Below are positions 47,110 to 61,284 of a stretch of 64,000 bases of DNA, one piece after another; the first letter of the stretch is position 1, and every line of letters starts with the position of its first letter. The position numbers were made by a program, and so were the translations under genes. The stretch is from Mortierella sp. BCC40632 (taxonomy: Eukaryota > Mortierellomycota > Mortierellomycetes > Mortierellales > Mortierellaceae), in contig WAEK01000005.1 of assembly GCA_011634665.1 (NCBI GenBank), positions 1,346,501-1,410,500 of the forward strand. The letters run 5' to 3'. The notes beneath the pieces were generated by a model. It saw nothing but the letters and a program-made list of their open reading frames with translations. It did no database searches and had not been told where the DNA came from.

Positions 47110-49517
47110 CAACAAAAGAAGAAAGAGAAATACTGAAGAACAAAAATACCTTCCTTTCCCTTCAGACATGGGTGCGTAGGCTAACCTATCCACCAACTGC
47201 TCCTCAACCATTATGGTCTTGATGGATGGCTCTTGCGAACACATTTACATCTAGAGCAGGGCTCAGGTTTTTTTCAGCCTTTCAAGCTTGCATCATTAGA
47301 GAAAGGGGAGGTAAAAAAAAATCACACCAAAGAAAAAAAAAAAAAGCCTCCCCAATGCGCTGGCTTCCTGTATAGTGGTAACATTGGCTCAGGCTAGAGA
47401 AGACCGAAGAGAGCGTGATAAGCCCGATAAAAAAAGGTCGAGTGAGGAGATAAAAAAAATGGTGGGAAAAGGGAGAAGGAATATGGTGGATGGTCAGAGC
47501 CTTGGATTGTGAAGTGTTCGCGAAGTTACGCTGTAGTGGTTTGATTGAGATCCGATACAGCTTGATTTGCAAGACATTCAGACAGACTTACCAGTTTGCC
47601 GAGCTCAAAAGTCTTTTTGCTGAACATGGTCACTACCTAGAACCTATAGCAGACAAAGGGAAAGGAGAAGAAAAAAGAAAGAAAAAGAGAGAAAACGAAC
47701 AAATGGAAGAAAGGACACCCAGTTGCGCCTTTCATCCATCTCTACCCGTACTCGCACACACACACACATACACCGTTCCCACCCCACCCCATCCCAAACA
47801 ACACAAACCCAAAGGGGAAAAAGAAATAGAACGAAAGGAGCCAGTGTTGCTTCCTCAGCTGTTCACCACCAAAGCACCGCTGTGGCCAACATACGAGCTT
47901 CTTAACAGTGGCTACTCGTTCGCAAGGAAAACAACACGAAAAGAACTGGCGCGTAGACATCCCCATAATACTCCTCTTCGCACCCAACGGTACTGCCCTC
48001 CACTTTTAATGAGACCTTCCTGTGGTTAAACAGGAAAGCAACATTGGCCCAGCTACTGGGAACTCACCAGACCGGCATGAGGGTGCTGCTGACTTAACAG
48101 GAGGCTACTGATAACTCACCTCCACAGCGACCATTTTACGGGGTACCTCAAGTGTTGCTGAATGACCTACGGGCACCTGCTCAACCGAAACCCAAGTGAG
48201 AATGAACAGAAACGAGCAGGTCCCGTACAGTCGCGACCTGGAGAAAGTGAGAGGAGGGAGAGCGAGAGGAAGAGGACAAGGAGGATTGTACAGAAGGCAA
48301 AGTGAAGTGACGAAAAAAAAAAAAAAAAAACCAGAGATGGGAAAAGTCCTTGGTCAGAGGATTGCCAGAGGTGTTCAAGCGTGTCGAAAAGAATTTGAAG
48401 TCGAGGAAAGGGTCGAGCAAAGGTCGAGCCGAAGAGTGAAGCCAGATTGAGGTGCGGTGGGAAGAGAGAAGCTGGATGGAAAAAAAAGGTGTGGCAGAAA
48501 GGTGTGGTGTCGAGCAAGGTAGGAGAAAAAAACAAAGTCAAAGTACTCAAGCTAGGTTGCACTTACTTTCCTGTCGCTTTCGGGGGAGTCTCGACCTCGA
48601 CACACTCCCCGTGCGGATGAACAAATGGCAAACAGGTTGAACCCAGCGGTGTCTGCTGCTTCTCCAAGGAGCCTCTCGACTCGAAAAAGTGCGGCCAACA
48701 CCACATGGAGAGTGAAGATCAAAGAGTTAGTAGAACGGGATCCCTTGGCCAGAGCATACCGAAGGGACGACGAAGAGAACAGAACCAAAAGGTGGCTGCC
48801 AGAGACTTCTACCAGCTCTGTGAAAATGAACAAGAGTGAGAACAGAAAAGAGAAAGAGGAACAAGGTGGAGGCAAGGAAAGGGTGGCCTCGTGAGCTGGC
48901 AGTGGTCGGTGGAGCGATGAATAGCTGTAGGGGAAGGTGAGTGGGGAGGCGGAGGGATGAGGAGAAAAGAAGAGAAGAGAAGAAGGATGGAGAGAGAGAG
49001 AGGATTAAAAAGACAGGGCGGCAGAGGCTTGCCCTTTCCTGGCCAGAGGCAGAGGACTGAGGACCGAGTTGGGCCGTACCCTGGGCCTGTGGCACTCCCT
49101 CACACCCATTCTCCAGACACTGCAGACCGGCCCTTTGAGCAAGAGAAAGAGAGAGAGAGAGAGAGAGAGTCTCGCCTTGTCTGCTGGGCCAAGGTTGCTG
49201 CTCTCGGGTCTGCTCTTCTCCTCCATCCTTCTCTCTCACTATCACTGGTATCCTACTATCTGTCCTCTTCTCTCTCTCTCTCTCTCTCTCTGCTGCTTGC
49301 TCTGGCTTTTGGCCAAGACTCTTTGCCGCACGTAACAAACATTTCGAGATCTGCATGGTGTACTACAGTAGCACAGCGAGATGCACACACACAGACAAAT
49401 GCACAACTGAGGTGTATCATTCTCTCCTCCCACCTCGTGTCCATCCACAAAGAAAGGACCCTTTTCCGAATAAACCAACTTGTCTCTGATATCTCTATGT
49501 GGAAGCACCCTCTTTTC

Positions 49518-49518
<1 letters not shown>
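47110..49518 (+). repeat. Left arm of palindrome 2
   Basis: Pairs in inverted orientation with about 50790-53290. Landmarks in both arms: caagcttgcatcattag, a SAANTTWRVKIK-coding stretch (48670-48730 and 51590-51640) and acgtaacaaacatttcgaga (49331-49350 and the complement near 50960). It contains an open frame 47490-48029 that shares CSGLIEIR and QTYQ-type residues with the opposite arm (52921-52400). No known family. Confidence 0.85.
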
Positions 49519-49583
<65 letters not shown>

Positions 49584-50708
49584 CTTTTTCCTTCTTGCTG
49601 CATCTCTACACTCTTGTTCGAGAGTATGATAGGGACAAGGGCAACAGAGCTGAGAGAATACCATTTGCAGAAACGGTGCACAGCAATAGCACAGTCCAAG
49701 GCCATTCGCCTGCTGATGGGCCAGGACGCGACAGAGGTCTGAGACTTGCTCCAGTTGGAGAGAGTCAAGACAGCACAGCCGCTGTTGTGTTCGGAAGAGG
49801 TACTCCTACTCCTGCTCTGGCTCTGGCTCGAAAAAAAAAAAAAAAAAAAAAAAAAAACCACTCGCACAAGGCACACACCAATCGGATAGCGCTATCTTGA
49901 CCAAGGTTGAAAAAGTTAGCGCTACTGTCTGTGTACGGTTTGGAGTGCGATCTGGTCCAACACGTCGGGACCATTCATGCGTCCTCACCTCTCTTTCCAC
50001 TGTGGGGGTCTGACCACCCTACTCTGTTGTGTCCCTCGGATGGTCACTTGTTCTTCCTCCGTCTTCTCTTCATTCTATTCAGACTATTATGCTCTTCTGA
50101 CATGTGTGAGTGTGCACTAGTCTTTTCTGCTGCGCTTTTGCACTCTCTCACCACTCGCCCCACTGCCAACTGTCCTCCGAGAGAGAGAGTGAAGGGCAGT
50201 TCAGGTTAGAGAGGGTTCTCATGATCACCGCTCTAGTAGGTTTCAGACGTTGCGTACTGACCGCTTTTTTCTTTTCTGTTCTCTGTCCTTAGTTTTCTGT
50301 TCTCTTTTTTTTTTTTTCTCTCTATTCCCCGTCCTGTTCTCTGCTCTCTGTTAGCTCATGTCTCCAGAATAGTGGATGGACGGTAGCTCTGTTTGTTCGC
50401 GAGAACAGAGCAACCGTGGGACTATTCAATGTATTTGAATCGGTGAAGCACGCGCCCACTCATCGTTCTGTTCCTCTCTTTGCTCTGTCGTTCCTTCGCT
50501 CTGCACTACCAGAGAATGAAAGGCATATTCCAAGTAATCATGACAGCTACCCACAACCTGCCCCAGACATGAGAAGAACGGCGGGTACAGCGATGGTCGA
50601 CCGAGATTCCGTATGTACGTCTTGCTCATGAGTGAACATGGTCGCTCACAATACAAACAAACAAACAAACAGACAGACAAACAGACAGACAGACAAACAG
50701 ACAGACAA

Positions 50709-50747
<39 letters not shown>

Positions 50748-50770
50748 AAAAAAAAAAAAAAAAAAAAAGT
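49519..50770 (+). repeat. Central core of palindrome 2
   Basis: Starts with a CT microsatellite (about 49519-49579) and ends with an acagacag/acaaacag microsatellite plus A run (50655-50768). It is the reverse complement of the 42.49-43.72 kb core. Contains a 100-codon frame at 49907-50209 (MKKLALLSVYGLECDLVQHV and beyond) and a 71-codon frame at 50416-50631 (KHAPTHRSVPLFALSFLR region) that is conserved in the other core. Confidence 0.85.
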
Positions 50771-50789
50771 GAGAGATAGAGAGAGAGAG

Positions 50790-53290
50790 AGAAAGGAAGA
50801 AAAAGAGGGTGCTTCCAAAAAGAGATTGACAGAGGCAGGTTGGGTTATTCAGCAAAGGGTCTCTTATTTGCAGATGAACTCGAGGTTATGATACACCTCG
50901 GTTGTGCATTTGTTGGTGTGCATCTGGCTGTGCTACTGTAGTACACCATGCAGATCTCGAAATGTTTGTTACGTGCGGCAAGGAGTCTTGACCAGAAGTC
51001 AGAGCATGCAGCAGAGTGGAAGAAGGATAGAGAAGAATAGGGATAGATAGTGAAGGATAGAGAGTGAGATGGATGGAGGGAGACCTGAGAGTAGCAGCCC
51101 TGGTCTACCACACAAGGTGGAGGGCTCTCTCTTGCTCAGAGGACATGTCTGGCCAAAGGACGGATCTTCAGCGCCTGGAGAAAACCTGTGAGGCGGTGTG
51201 AGGGGGTGTCACAGGTCCAGGGTATGGCCCAACTCAGTCCTCTGCCTCTGCCTCTGTCCAGAGAGAGTCAAAGCCTCAGCCAGTCTGACTTTTTAACCTC
51301 TTCTCTCTTCTCTTCTCTCTTCTCTTCTCTTCTCTTCTTTTCTCTTCAGCTCTCCCCGTTTCAACCTCCCCACTCCCTTCCCCTGCCACTACTATTCGTC
51401 GCTCCACCGACCACTGCCAGCTCATGAGGCTCTCCCTTTCCTGCCTCCACCTTGTTCCTCTTTCTTTTCTGTTCTTACTCTTGTTCGTTTTCACAGAGCT
51501 GGCAGAGGTCTCTGGTAGCCTTCTTTCTTGTTCTGTTCTCTTCGTTGTCCCTTTGGTATGCTCTGGCCAGGGGACCACCGTTCTACTGACTTTTTGATTT
51601 TCACTCTCCATGTAGTGTTGGCCGCACTCTTTGGAGTCGAGAGAGACTCCTCGGAGAAGCAGCAGACACCACTGGGTTCAACTTGTTTGCCATCTTGTTC
51701 AACCACACGGGGAGCGTCCTGAAGCCGAGACTCCCCCATGCGACGATGGGTGCAACCAGTTTGAGCGACTTTGACTTTGTCCATCTCCCCTTTGCTCAAC
51801 ACAACACCTCCTGCCACACTCCTGCCATTTTTTTTTCAGTCTCTCTCTCTCTCTCCAGACTATGCCTTTCTGGCTTTACTCTTCTACTTGATGTTTTCTC
51901 AACACCAGACCCTTTTCAGTGTACTTCCGTGTCTGCGGCCATTTTTCTGACCAAAGATATTTCTCTCTCACTTCTTCACTCTTATGTGACTTTTCTCGAC
52001 ACTTTTTTTTCTTGGTTATTGTGGCAACTATGGATGTGGTGTGTCTTCTTTTCTTTTTTTCTCCCCACCTCCGCTCTTTGCCTACCATTCCCTGTATTCT
52101 TTCTCTGCCACTTCACTTCTTTGCCTGGCACATACATACCCCCCCCTCCCCCCACCACCACACCACCACCACCACCCCACTCTCACTCCTCAGGTCGCGA
52201 CTGGGCGGGACCTGCTTGTTTTGTTTCTTTTCACCTGGGATTCGTTTGAGCAGGTGCCCGTAGGTCATGGTTCTATAATCGGTGACCCCGTAATATGGTC
52301 GCTGCGGAGGCGAGTCTATCAGTAACCTCCCGTTTAGAAAGCGGCGCCCGGTCGCCGGCACAGTGAGTTTAAGTAGCTGGGCCAACGGGGACCTTCTGTT
52401 TAACGACAGGAGGGAGAGGCGTCCGTTAAAAGCGGCACGGGTCGTACCATAGGGTGTAAGAGGTGTTTATGGGGTCCTGCACTCGCCAGTTCTTTTCGTG
52501 GTGTATTCCTTGCGAACAAGTAGCCACTGTTGAGAAGCTCGCATGTTGGCCACAGCGGTGCTTGGTGGTGAACAGCTGAGGAAGCATCACTGTCTCCTTT
52601 TGTTTTACATTCTCTTTTTCCCCTTTGGGTTTGTGTTGTTTGGGATGGGATGTGTAGGTGTGTGAGTGTGAGAGTGATACTGGGTAGAGATGGATGGAAG
52701 GCGCAACTGGGTGTCCTTTCTTCCATTTGTTCGTTTTCTCTCTTTTTCTTTCTCTTTACTTTTCCTTTGACTGCAATAGGTTTTAGGTAGTGACCATGTT
52801 CAGCAAAAAGACTTTGGAGCTCGGCAATCTGGTAAGTCTGTCTTAGTATCTTTCGAATCAAGTTGCATCGGATCTCAATCAAACCACTGCAGTGTAACTT
52901 CGCGAGCACTCCGCAATCCAAAGTCCTGACCCTCCATCAAATGTCCCTTCTCTGTCCATTCTCTTTTCTTTTTCTCCTCACTCTCACTCGAATTTCTTGT
53001 ATCGCATCTTTCACACCCTCTTCGTCCTTCTCTAGCCTGAGCCGGGATTGCTACGAGTCCAGGAAGCCAGCACCTCGAGGAGGTCTTTTTTTTTCATGGG
53101 TGTGTTTTTTTTTACCTCCCCTTTCCCTAATGATGCAAGCTTGAATGGCCGAAAAAAACCTGAGCCCTGCTCTAGATGTAGATGTGTTCGCAAGAACCAC
53201 CCATCAAGACCATATTGGTCAAGGAGCAGTAGGTGGAAAGGTTAGCCTTCACACCATTGTCTGAAGGGATAGGAAGGTTATTCTTTTTGC
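50790..53290 (-). repeat. Right arm of palindrome 2
   Basis: Inverted partner of the left arm, more diverged than the arms of palindrome 1 and with many small indels. A C-rich tract (ccccccctccccccaccacc) near 52140 replaces CA-repeat sequence of the other arm. The minus frame 52921-52400 corresponds to 47490-48029. Confidence 0.85.
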
Positions 53291-53996
53291 GCCCCCCTCT
53301 CCCCCCTTTTTTTATTTTGTTATTTTCAATAAATGCACTTTGTTGTTTAGTTCTATGCTCTAAGATCCATCAGTTGGACTTTGAGAATTCATGGCTCAAG
53401 GTGATTCGGCAATAAGAATTGTTTTCCTGACTCTCAGTGTCGAGACCTTCCAATCTATTCCATTCACTCCATAGCTCTACTTACGACTATCCCTAAGTTC
53501 TACCTACTTGTAGGAATTGTAATACTACTACACTCTTTTCTCCTTCTCTTCCATGAATCCAATAGCTAAACCTTGCTGAATAGGAGAGAGTTCATGTGGC
53601 TACGAGTGTCGACTACCCCCAAATAGAAATTTGCAGCGATATTAGCTCTTTGGTTGAGAGGATTATATGAGCAAACTTTTCATCTAAATTGGCGAAACCC
53701 CTTGCGATCCTTAGATTATGGGGTACTCCTCGCAGAACTCTAGCTAACAAAAAAAAAAAAATGCGAGAGATCTTGATGAAAAAAAGTTTAACAGCTCCTG
53801 GTCGTGCCACGCCACGCCAGTCGCCTTTTTTTTTTTTTTTCGGTTTGGTAACTACTACACACTTTATCATCTGAAGAGTGGTAGAAAAAAAAAAAAAAAA
53901 AGAACTGTATTATTATTTTAAGGAGTGAGACGACCGACGTCTAGTAAATTATACATGCAAAATGTGAAAAGAAAAAATGGAGAGAAAGAAAGAAAG

Positions 53997-54045
<49 letters not shown>

Positions 54046-54212
54046 GAGAAAGAGAGAAAGAGATGATCTATAATAGGATGGAAACTATGGGAGCACAAGG
54101 AAAAGTTCACTGAAATAGAAAGAGGTGTGTGTGGCATGTGGAGGAGGGGTAATAAGGGTGCATGAGTGAAAGGTGCAAAGTAATGGAGAGAAGTACCAAA
54201 AATCCAAAAGTA
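53291..54212. other. Intergenic flank between the repeat island and the Myb gene
   Basis: AT-rich, with T and A runs (53826-53840, 53884-53901) and a GA microsatellite (about 54001-54042). No gene was seen. Confidence 0.5.
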
Positions 54213-57200
54213 CTATGCCGCTGGGCCCATCTTTGGGGTCGATCCATGAGTTTGCAAAAGGTGATTCTTCAGGTTTGTGATGTTTGTGTAAGCTTTTCCA
54301 CATCCAGGAACTAGGCACTTGTACGGCCGGTCCTGAGGCTTTGATGGTGGAGCTGCTGGAGCCGCTGCTCCAACTCTTGGTGCCACCATGGGCATTAGTC
54401 CACTGGCTGTTTCATTCATCGGGATACTAAAGTGCTGTGTTCCTGCAGGCATCGTCGACGACATTTGCTCATGATCTTGACTGGTATATAGTGAAAAGTC
54501 GAGGAGTCCAGCTGTGTTTGTTGGCGTGATTGTAGGTCTACTTAAAGAGATTCCAATATTGGAATCTGTCTCTACATCTACACCAAGGCACACTCCTCCC
54601 CCTCCTGGCCCAGGCCCTTTAGTCGCCGTCGCCGTCGCCACTAAGGCAGCTTCTGAGGTGAAAGGCAGTGTTACGGTAGGTGCATTGGGAGTCGCAGAGA
54701 CTAGAGAGGAAACAACCCCATGGTCATTCCTTAGATGGTTATTCAACGTTGTTAGACTGGCATATGACCTTGGGCAGTGAACCAATGTACACGCAAACTT
54801 CTTGGGGATAGTTGGCTTTGAGGATAGAGTCCGCACTGGTTTTGCGGGCCGAGACGGATTGGGAGACTGAGGTTGGGAAATAGGTACGGCTATCGCCTGC
54901 GCAGGAGATTGAAGCGACAACTGCATAGGAAAGCCAGGCGTCATAGCAGACACTCCACCAATTCCTCCGGATGAAGACACGTGTGAAAGAGCTAGGTTAG
55001 AAATGTGCGACGGTGCCGAAGGGAGCACCGATTGAGGTTGCTGAGGCGGAACAACGAGTGAAGGTAGAGCAGGATAGGCCGAGGTCGAGTCCATGGTCGT
55101 AACAATAGGCGTCACCGTTGCAAACTCCATCCTTGGGCTTACATTAGCGGATGTCGTAGGAGTTGGCGGAAGAGTTGTCGAAGCCGAAGAAGGATCGTTA
55201 GCACTGACATTGATGAAAGTGCCAAAGTGGACTCGGTTGCTGTTGAGTGAGTTTGCGATATAGTTGGCAAACATGAGTTCCTTTGGTGTCATCCCAGGAC
55301 CACCACCACTGCTAGCAACTGGAGGGTTTAGACGGGCGTGAGTGCTGTCTAAATCTCCTCCAATACCACTGGTATAGCTCCCAAGGTTACTGTTATGACC
55401 ATGGCTGTCAACAAGTGAAGCTGGCTGTCCACAGAGATCCATAGCCATGGAATCATCCTCAATTCTGTGTACATTCATCAAACAGGGTGGTGCTGTCGGT
55501 GTGGAAGCCAACGTTGGTGGCAAAACCGGCGTTGAAACTGCAGTTGCCACTGTGTGTCCCCCTACTGCAGAGGTTTGATTCAAGTGTTGACGAAGAATCG
55601 AATGGTCCATGATCAAGATGTTGGAGTCCATGCATGCTGGAGAAGATCTTCTTGAGCCAGTAGCGATTTCAGCCATGTTCATCTCTAGATCTAGGTCCAA
55701 ATCCAGATCCAAGTCTAGATCCACGATATCGTTGCTGGGAACCACAATAGCCTCTGGTATTTTATAACCTGCCCTGTCGCCATCATATCTCTCACAGCCA
55801 ATTGGGATGTGGCTTTCGCCGATACTGCTCGTACCAGCGACCTCGACTCTACTACTAAGGATGTTGTGGCTAGAGGAACTGGGATCTTGGGTAGCAACAA
55901 CCTGGATGCTGTGGCATGCGATTACATGGGCATTCAGGTCAGCTGTTTGTGTAAATGCCTGCGCACAGCCAAGCTCAGGACAGCGATAAATAGGCCGATG
56001 AGAGTATGGCGTAGAGGCCCCTGAGGAGGATTGAGAGGATGCGGTCGAAGAGCTTTGAGTGCTATGAGGGATGTGGAACGCAGAGTGGGTTATCTGAGGA
56101 AGAACGGCATGGTACTGTTTGTGTTGCTTCTGTTGCTGCAAGAGAGGGTAGTGATACTGAGGGTACTGGGGCTTCTGCGAATGCTGCGGTTGCTGTAGGG
56201 TCTCGGGGGATGGCTGGTGCAATTGCCATTGGATCTCTGCAGGTGTGGGTGGCCGGCTAGAGCTGCTTAGAGCTGAGTTCTGTACCAGATCCAGTGTGGA
56301 AATGGCGTCAGGTGTATTAGTTGAAGGCGGTGTAGTACTGACTTGAGGGCCGCTCATGCGAGTTCCTCCAGGCTTTGCTGTGACTTTATCAACATCATTG
56401 CCTTGACCGACTCCCTTGCCACGACTGACTTGCTTCCCCGGATTCGACATAGTCGGCATGGACGGGCTCGACGCCGATGCTACTGTTGGGGTCGAGCGCA
56501 GACTCTTGGAAGGGTCGTGGTGTTGGTGATGGCTATCGTCCGCAGTGTGAGAATGCCCCGAGTGCCCTGCATAGTTTTTGGCATGTGTGACATGGTACTG
56601 TAAACCATTAATATTCTTATATCGCTTACGAGTCTCACATCCTGGCATAGTACATCGAAAAGGCTTTTCAACCGCTGTTCCTGGATGTGATGCCTTGAGG
56701 TGGTAAAAGAGCAGTGATGGCGACGAGCTCACAAATGCGCACTCAGGAATAGCACACCCATATGGTTTCTCGTCATCAGAAGCCGAGTTGGTTGAATCAT
56801 GCTTGGCACTGTTACTGCCTCTGTCGTTATTGCCGTCGTCTTGGTTACTGTTGACATCACCACTACTGGCACTGGAGCTCTTGGTCAGCCTGACTACACC
56901 ATATTCATCCACAATCAACCCATGCTCCTGGACAAAGTCATCGTCAAAATATGGAAATATATCGTCCGAAGAGCCGGGTCTCGTCTCATCTCCGGCTTCA
57001 TCCAAGAAAAGATCATCTGTCTGAGCATCTAGAAGTGCCTCAAGTCGCTGAGTCTCTGAAAGCTGGACTGCCAAGTCTCCTCCGGCGCTGCTACTGTTCG
57101 CGTTTGCAGTACCAGGCAGGCTCCTTCGTTTGCGTTTCATATGGTTGAGGCTCCGCTGGATCTTCCGCCACCGGTTCCGGCAATGCAGTCCTGGTCTTCC

Positions 57201-57789
57201 TGGAAATGCGAGTGCGATCTTTTGCCACTGACTTCCAAACTCTTCAAAGCGCTGCAATAGCAGCAAGTCGTCCTCTGCAGTCCAGGCGGCACGGTCAATT
57301 TCTGGATCGAGACTTTCGCGCCATCGCTTCGCGCATTGGTCGTCAGTCCTGCCCTGGATCCGTTCTGCGATTTTACTCCATTGACCTTTAAACTTTTCAA
57401 CGCCTGTCCTCAGCAGAAGGTCTTCTTCTTCAGTCCAGGCGCCTTTCTTTAAACTTGGATCTAACGAGTGGAACCAGCGCTTGCGACAGTTTTTGTTAGT
57501 GCGGCCAGGGACATAGGCAGCAATCTTGGCCCACTTTTCGGTTTTATCGCCATAAATCTGGACAGCAGTCTTGAGGAGTTCATCTTCCTCGACAGTCCAG
57601 ACAATACGCTCGCCACGGTCTCGTTTTCTAGGCACGGTGGAGTCGTCTTTGTTAAGGAGGTGTGAGTCATCGAAGGCCTGGGAGTCGCCAGTGATGTCGT
57701 CATTAACATGGACACCGCTCTTTGAGTCAAGCGAGCGTGTGCCAGAGTCGGTGATGGAGGTGTCCAGGGTTGGCGTTGATTCCTATTCA
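54213..57789 (-). CDS. Transcription factor with three Myb/SANT repeats and C2H2 zinc fingers (5' exon missing)
   Basis: One large exon, 57789-54213, begins at an acceptor (gtgaatag) and is open for about 1190 residues with no Met before the first domain, so a short upstream exon is needed. Three Myb repeats follow each other: VWTVEEDELLKTAVQIYG with NCRKRWFHSL; WTEEEDLLLRTGVEKFKGQW with QCAKRWRESL; WTAEDDLLLLQRFEEFGSQW with HCRNRWRK. A basic KRKRR follows. C2H2 fingers lie near 56760-56690, 56660-56585 (FRCTMPGCETRKRYKNINGL), 55990-55910, 54800-54720 and 54320-54245 (YKCLVPGCGKAYTNITNL). Long Ser/Pro/Gln/His spacers and a DLDLDLDLDL run separate them. The protein is predicted to be nuclear and DNA-binding. 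No exact ortholog is named. Confidence 0.88.
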
Positions 57790-60175
<2,386 letters not shown>

Positions 60176-61284
60176 ATGCTCGCCACATCCACCTCCTTGC
60201 CCAAGCCTATGTCCTCACTCAGCGCCTCAAGCAAGGCCACTGCCTCGCACTTTGCAGACACGCGATCACATCCTGTCGCATCCAGCCCCGAGGTGCCTAC
60301 TCTTCCTTCATCCGACACAAACCACTCCCTCAGCCTGATCACCGAACCTGCATTTATCAGCAAAACCAAAGAAGAGATGCTGCAATCAGCGCCAGAGGAG
60401 CCCATCAGGAGCCCAAAGACCCCAACGCGGTATAACTACGAAGACCGGCCACCAGGGGTATTCCCGCAAAAGGTACACATTTTTCTTGCCTCTTTTTTTT
60501 TGTCCTCCTACACAGTCTGTTCAACATCATTAGAAAGGGTATCGTCAACTAAAGATGCTGCCATCCTCCTACTCCCTACCCTAGTTCCATTGGAAGCATG
60601 GTGGCGAGGTAGTCAAGGTTACTGGAACGTTTGATGACTGGAGAGGTAAGGCGACTCTTCAGAGTTGGACAGACGGTGGGATGAACCACAAAGGGGTGTT
60701 GGGTTGTTGTTCTCGCACAACCTTGCCTCCCTTCATTAGCTCCATTCTCCGATAAGAGGAATCAGCTCATCACTATCTGCGCTGCAAGGAAGGGGGAAGG
60801 GGGGGGGAGAGGTGGGAAGTGGGGGGGGGGAAGAGGGGGAGGGGATACTCCCCGCCCACACATAGGGTATACGGGGCTAAAAAACGGACGGGCCACAGGC
60901 CTAATCGAAAAGGAAGGTTCGCCGTCCCTAATTGCCCCTGATCTGGGACCCCAATACATAATTATAGAAACGATTGTGCTCGAGAAGCTGCACTCAACAA
61001 GGGACGAGTTTTTCACTATTGTCGACTTGGACAGAACAGAGGACATTGTATGAGACACCTATATTACACTGCTGTTTTCCTCAAGAAGGCCCTTGATTTG
61101 ATGCACTGCATCTGCTGAATACGTAATTGCTCTTCCTTAATAGGTATTCAAGTTTGTCGTGGATGGCGTTTGGAGATGCTCAACCGAGTTCGAGACCATA
61201 GCTGACGCGGGAGGAAACGTGAATAATATCCTATACGCGATCGGTTCGAACCGTAAAATGACTCTAAAAGCGAATGGACCCTGA
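60176..61284 (+). CDS. Small AMPK-beta-like CBM48 (glycogen-binding fold) protein
   Basis: Four exons (60176-60472, 60585-60645, 60968-61047, 61144-61284) in consistent phase encode about 192 residues. A Ser/Pro/Thr-rich N-terminus of about 99 residues (with SPKTPTRYNYEDRPPGVFPQ) is followed by the CBM48 core: FHWKHGGEVVKVTGTFDDWR, ETIVLEKLHSTRDEFFTIVD, LDRTEDI and FKFVVDGVWRCSTEFETIAD, GGNVNNIL. The fold binds glycogen or starch in AMPK beta and DNA or phosphoprotein in yeast Crp1/Mdg1. The C-terminal ASC domain that AMPK beta uses to bind alpha and gamma is absent, since the protein ends 18 residues after the core. Introns are 112, 322 and 96 bases. Confidence 0.85.

Noticed and set aside
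47490..48029. 179-codon frame as an independent gene
   Set aside because: It lies in a palindrome arm, shares residues with the diverged opposite-arm frame, but has low-complexity Lys/Glu/His/Pro stretches and no start or splice support; kept only as a note on the repeat.
49256..49876. 206-codon minus-strand frame with long Glu-Arg run
   Set aside because: Generated by the CT/GA microsatellite and crossing the arm/core boundary of palindrome 2; not a plausible gene.
36553..53290. Possibility that the island is a LINE, LTR retrotransposon or large DNA transposon with its own enzyme
   Set aside because: I looked for reverse transcriptase (YxDD), integrase (DDE), tyrosine recombinase, helicase/Rep and hAT transposase signatures in the frames and found none.
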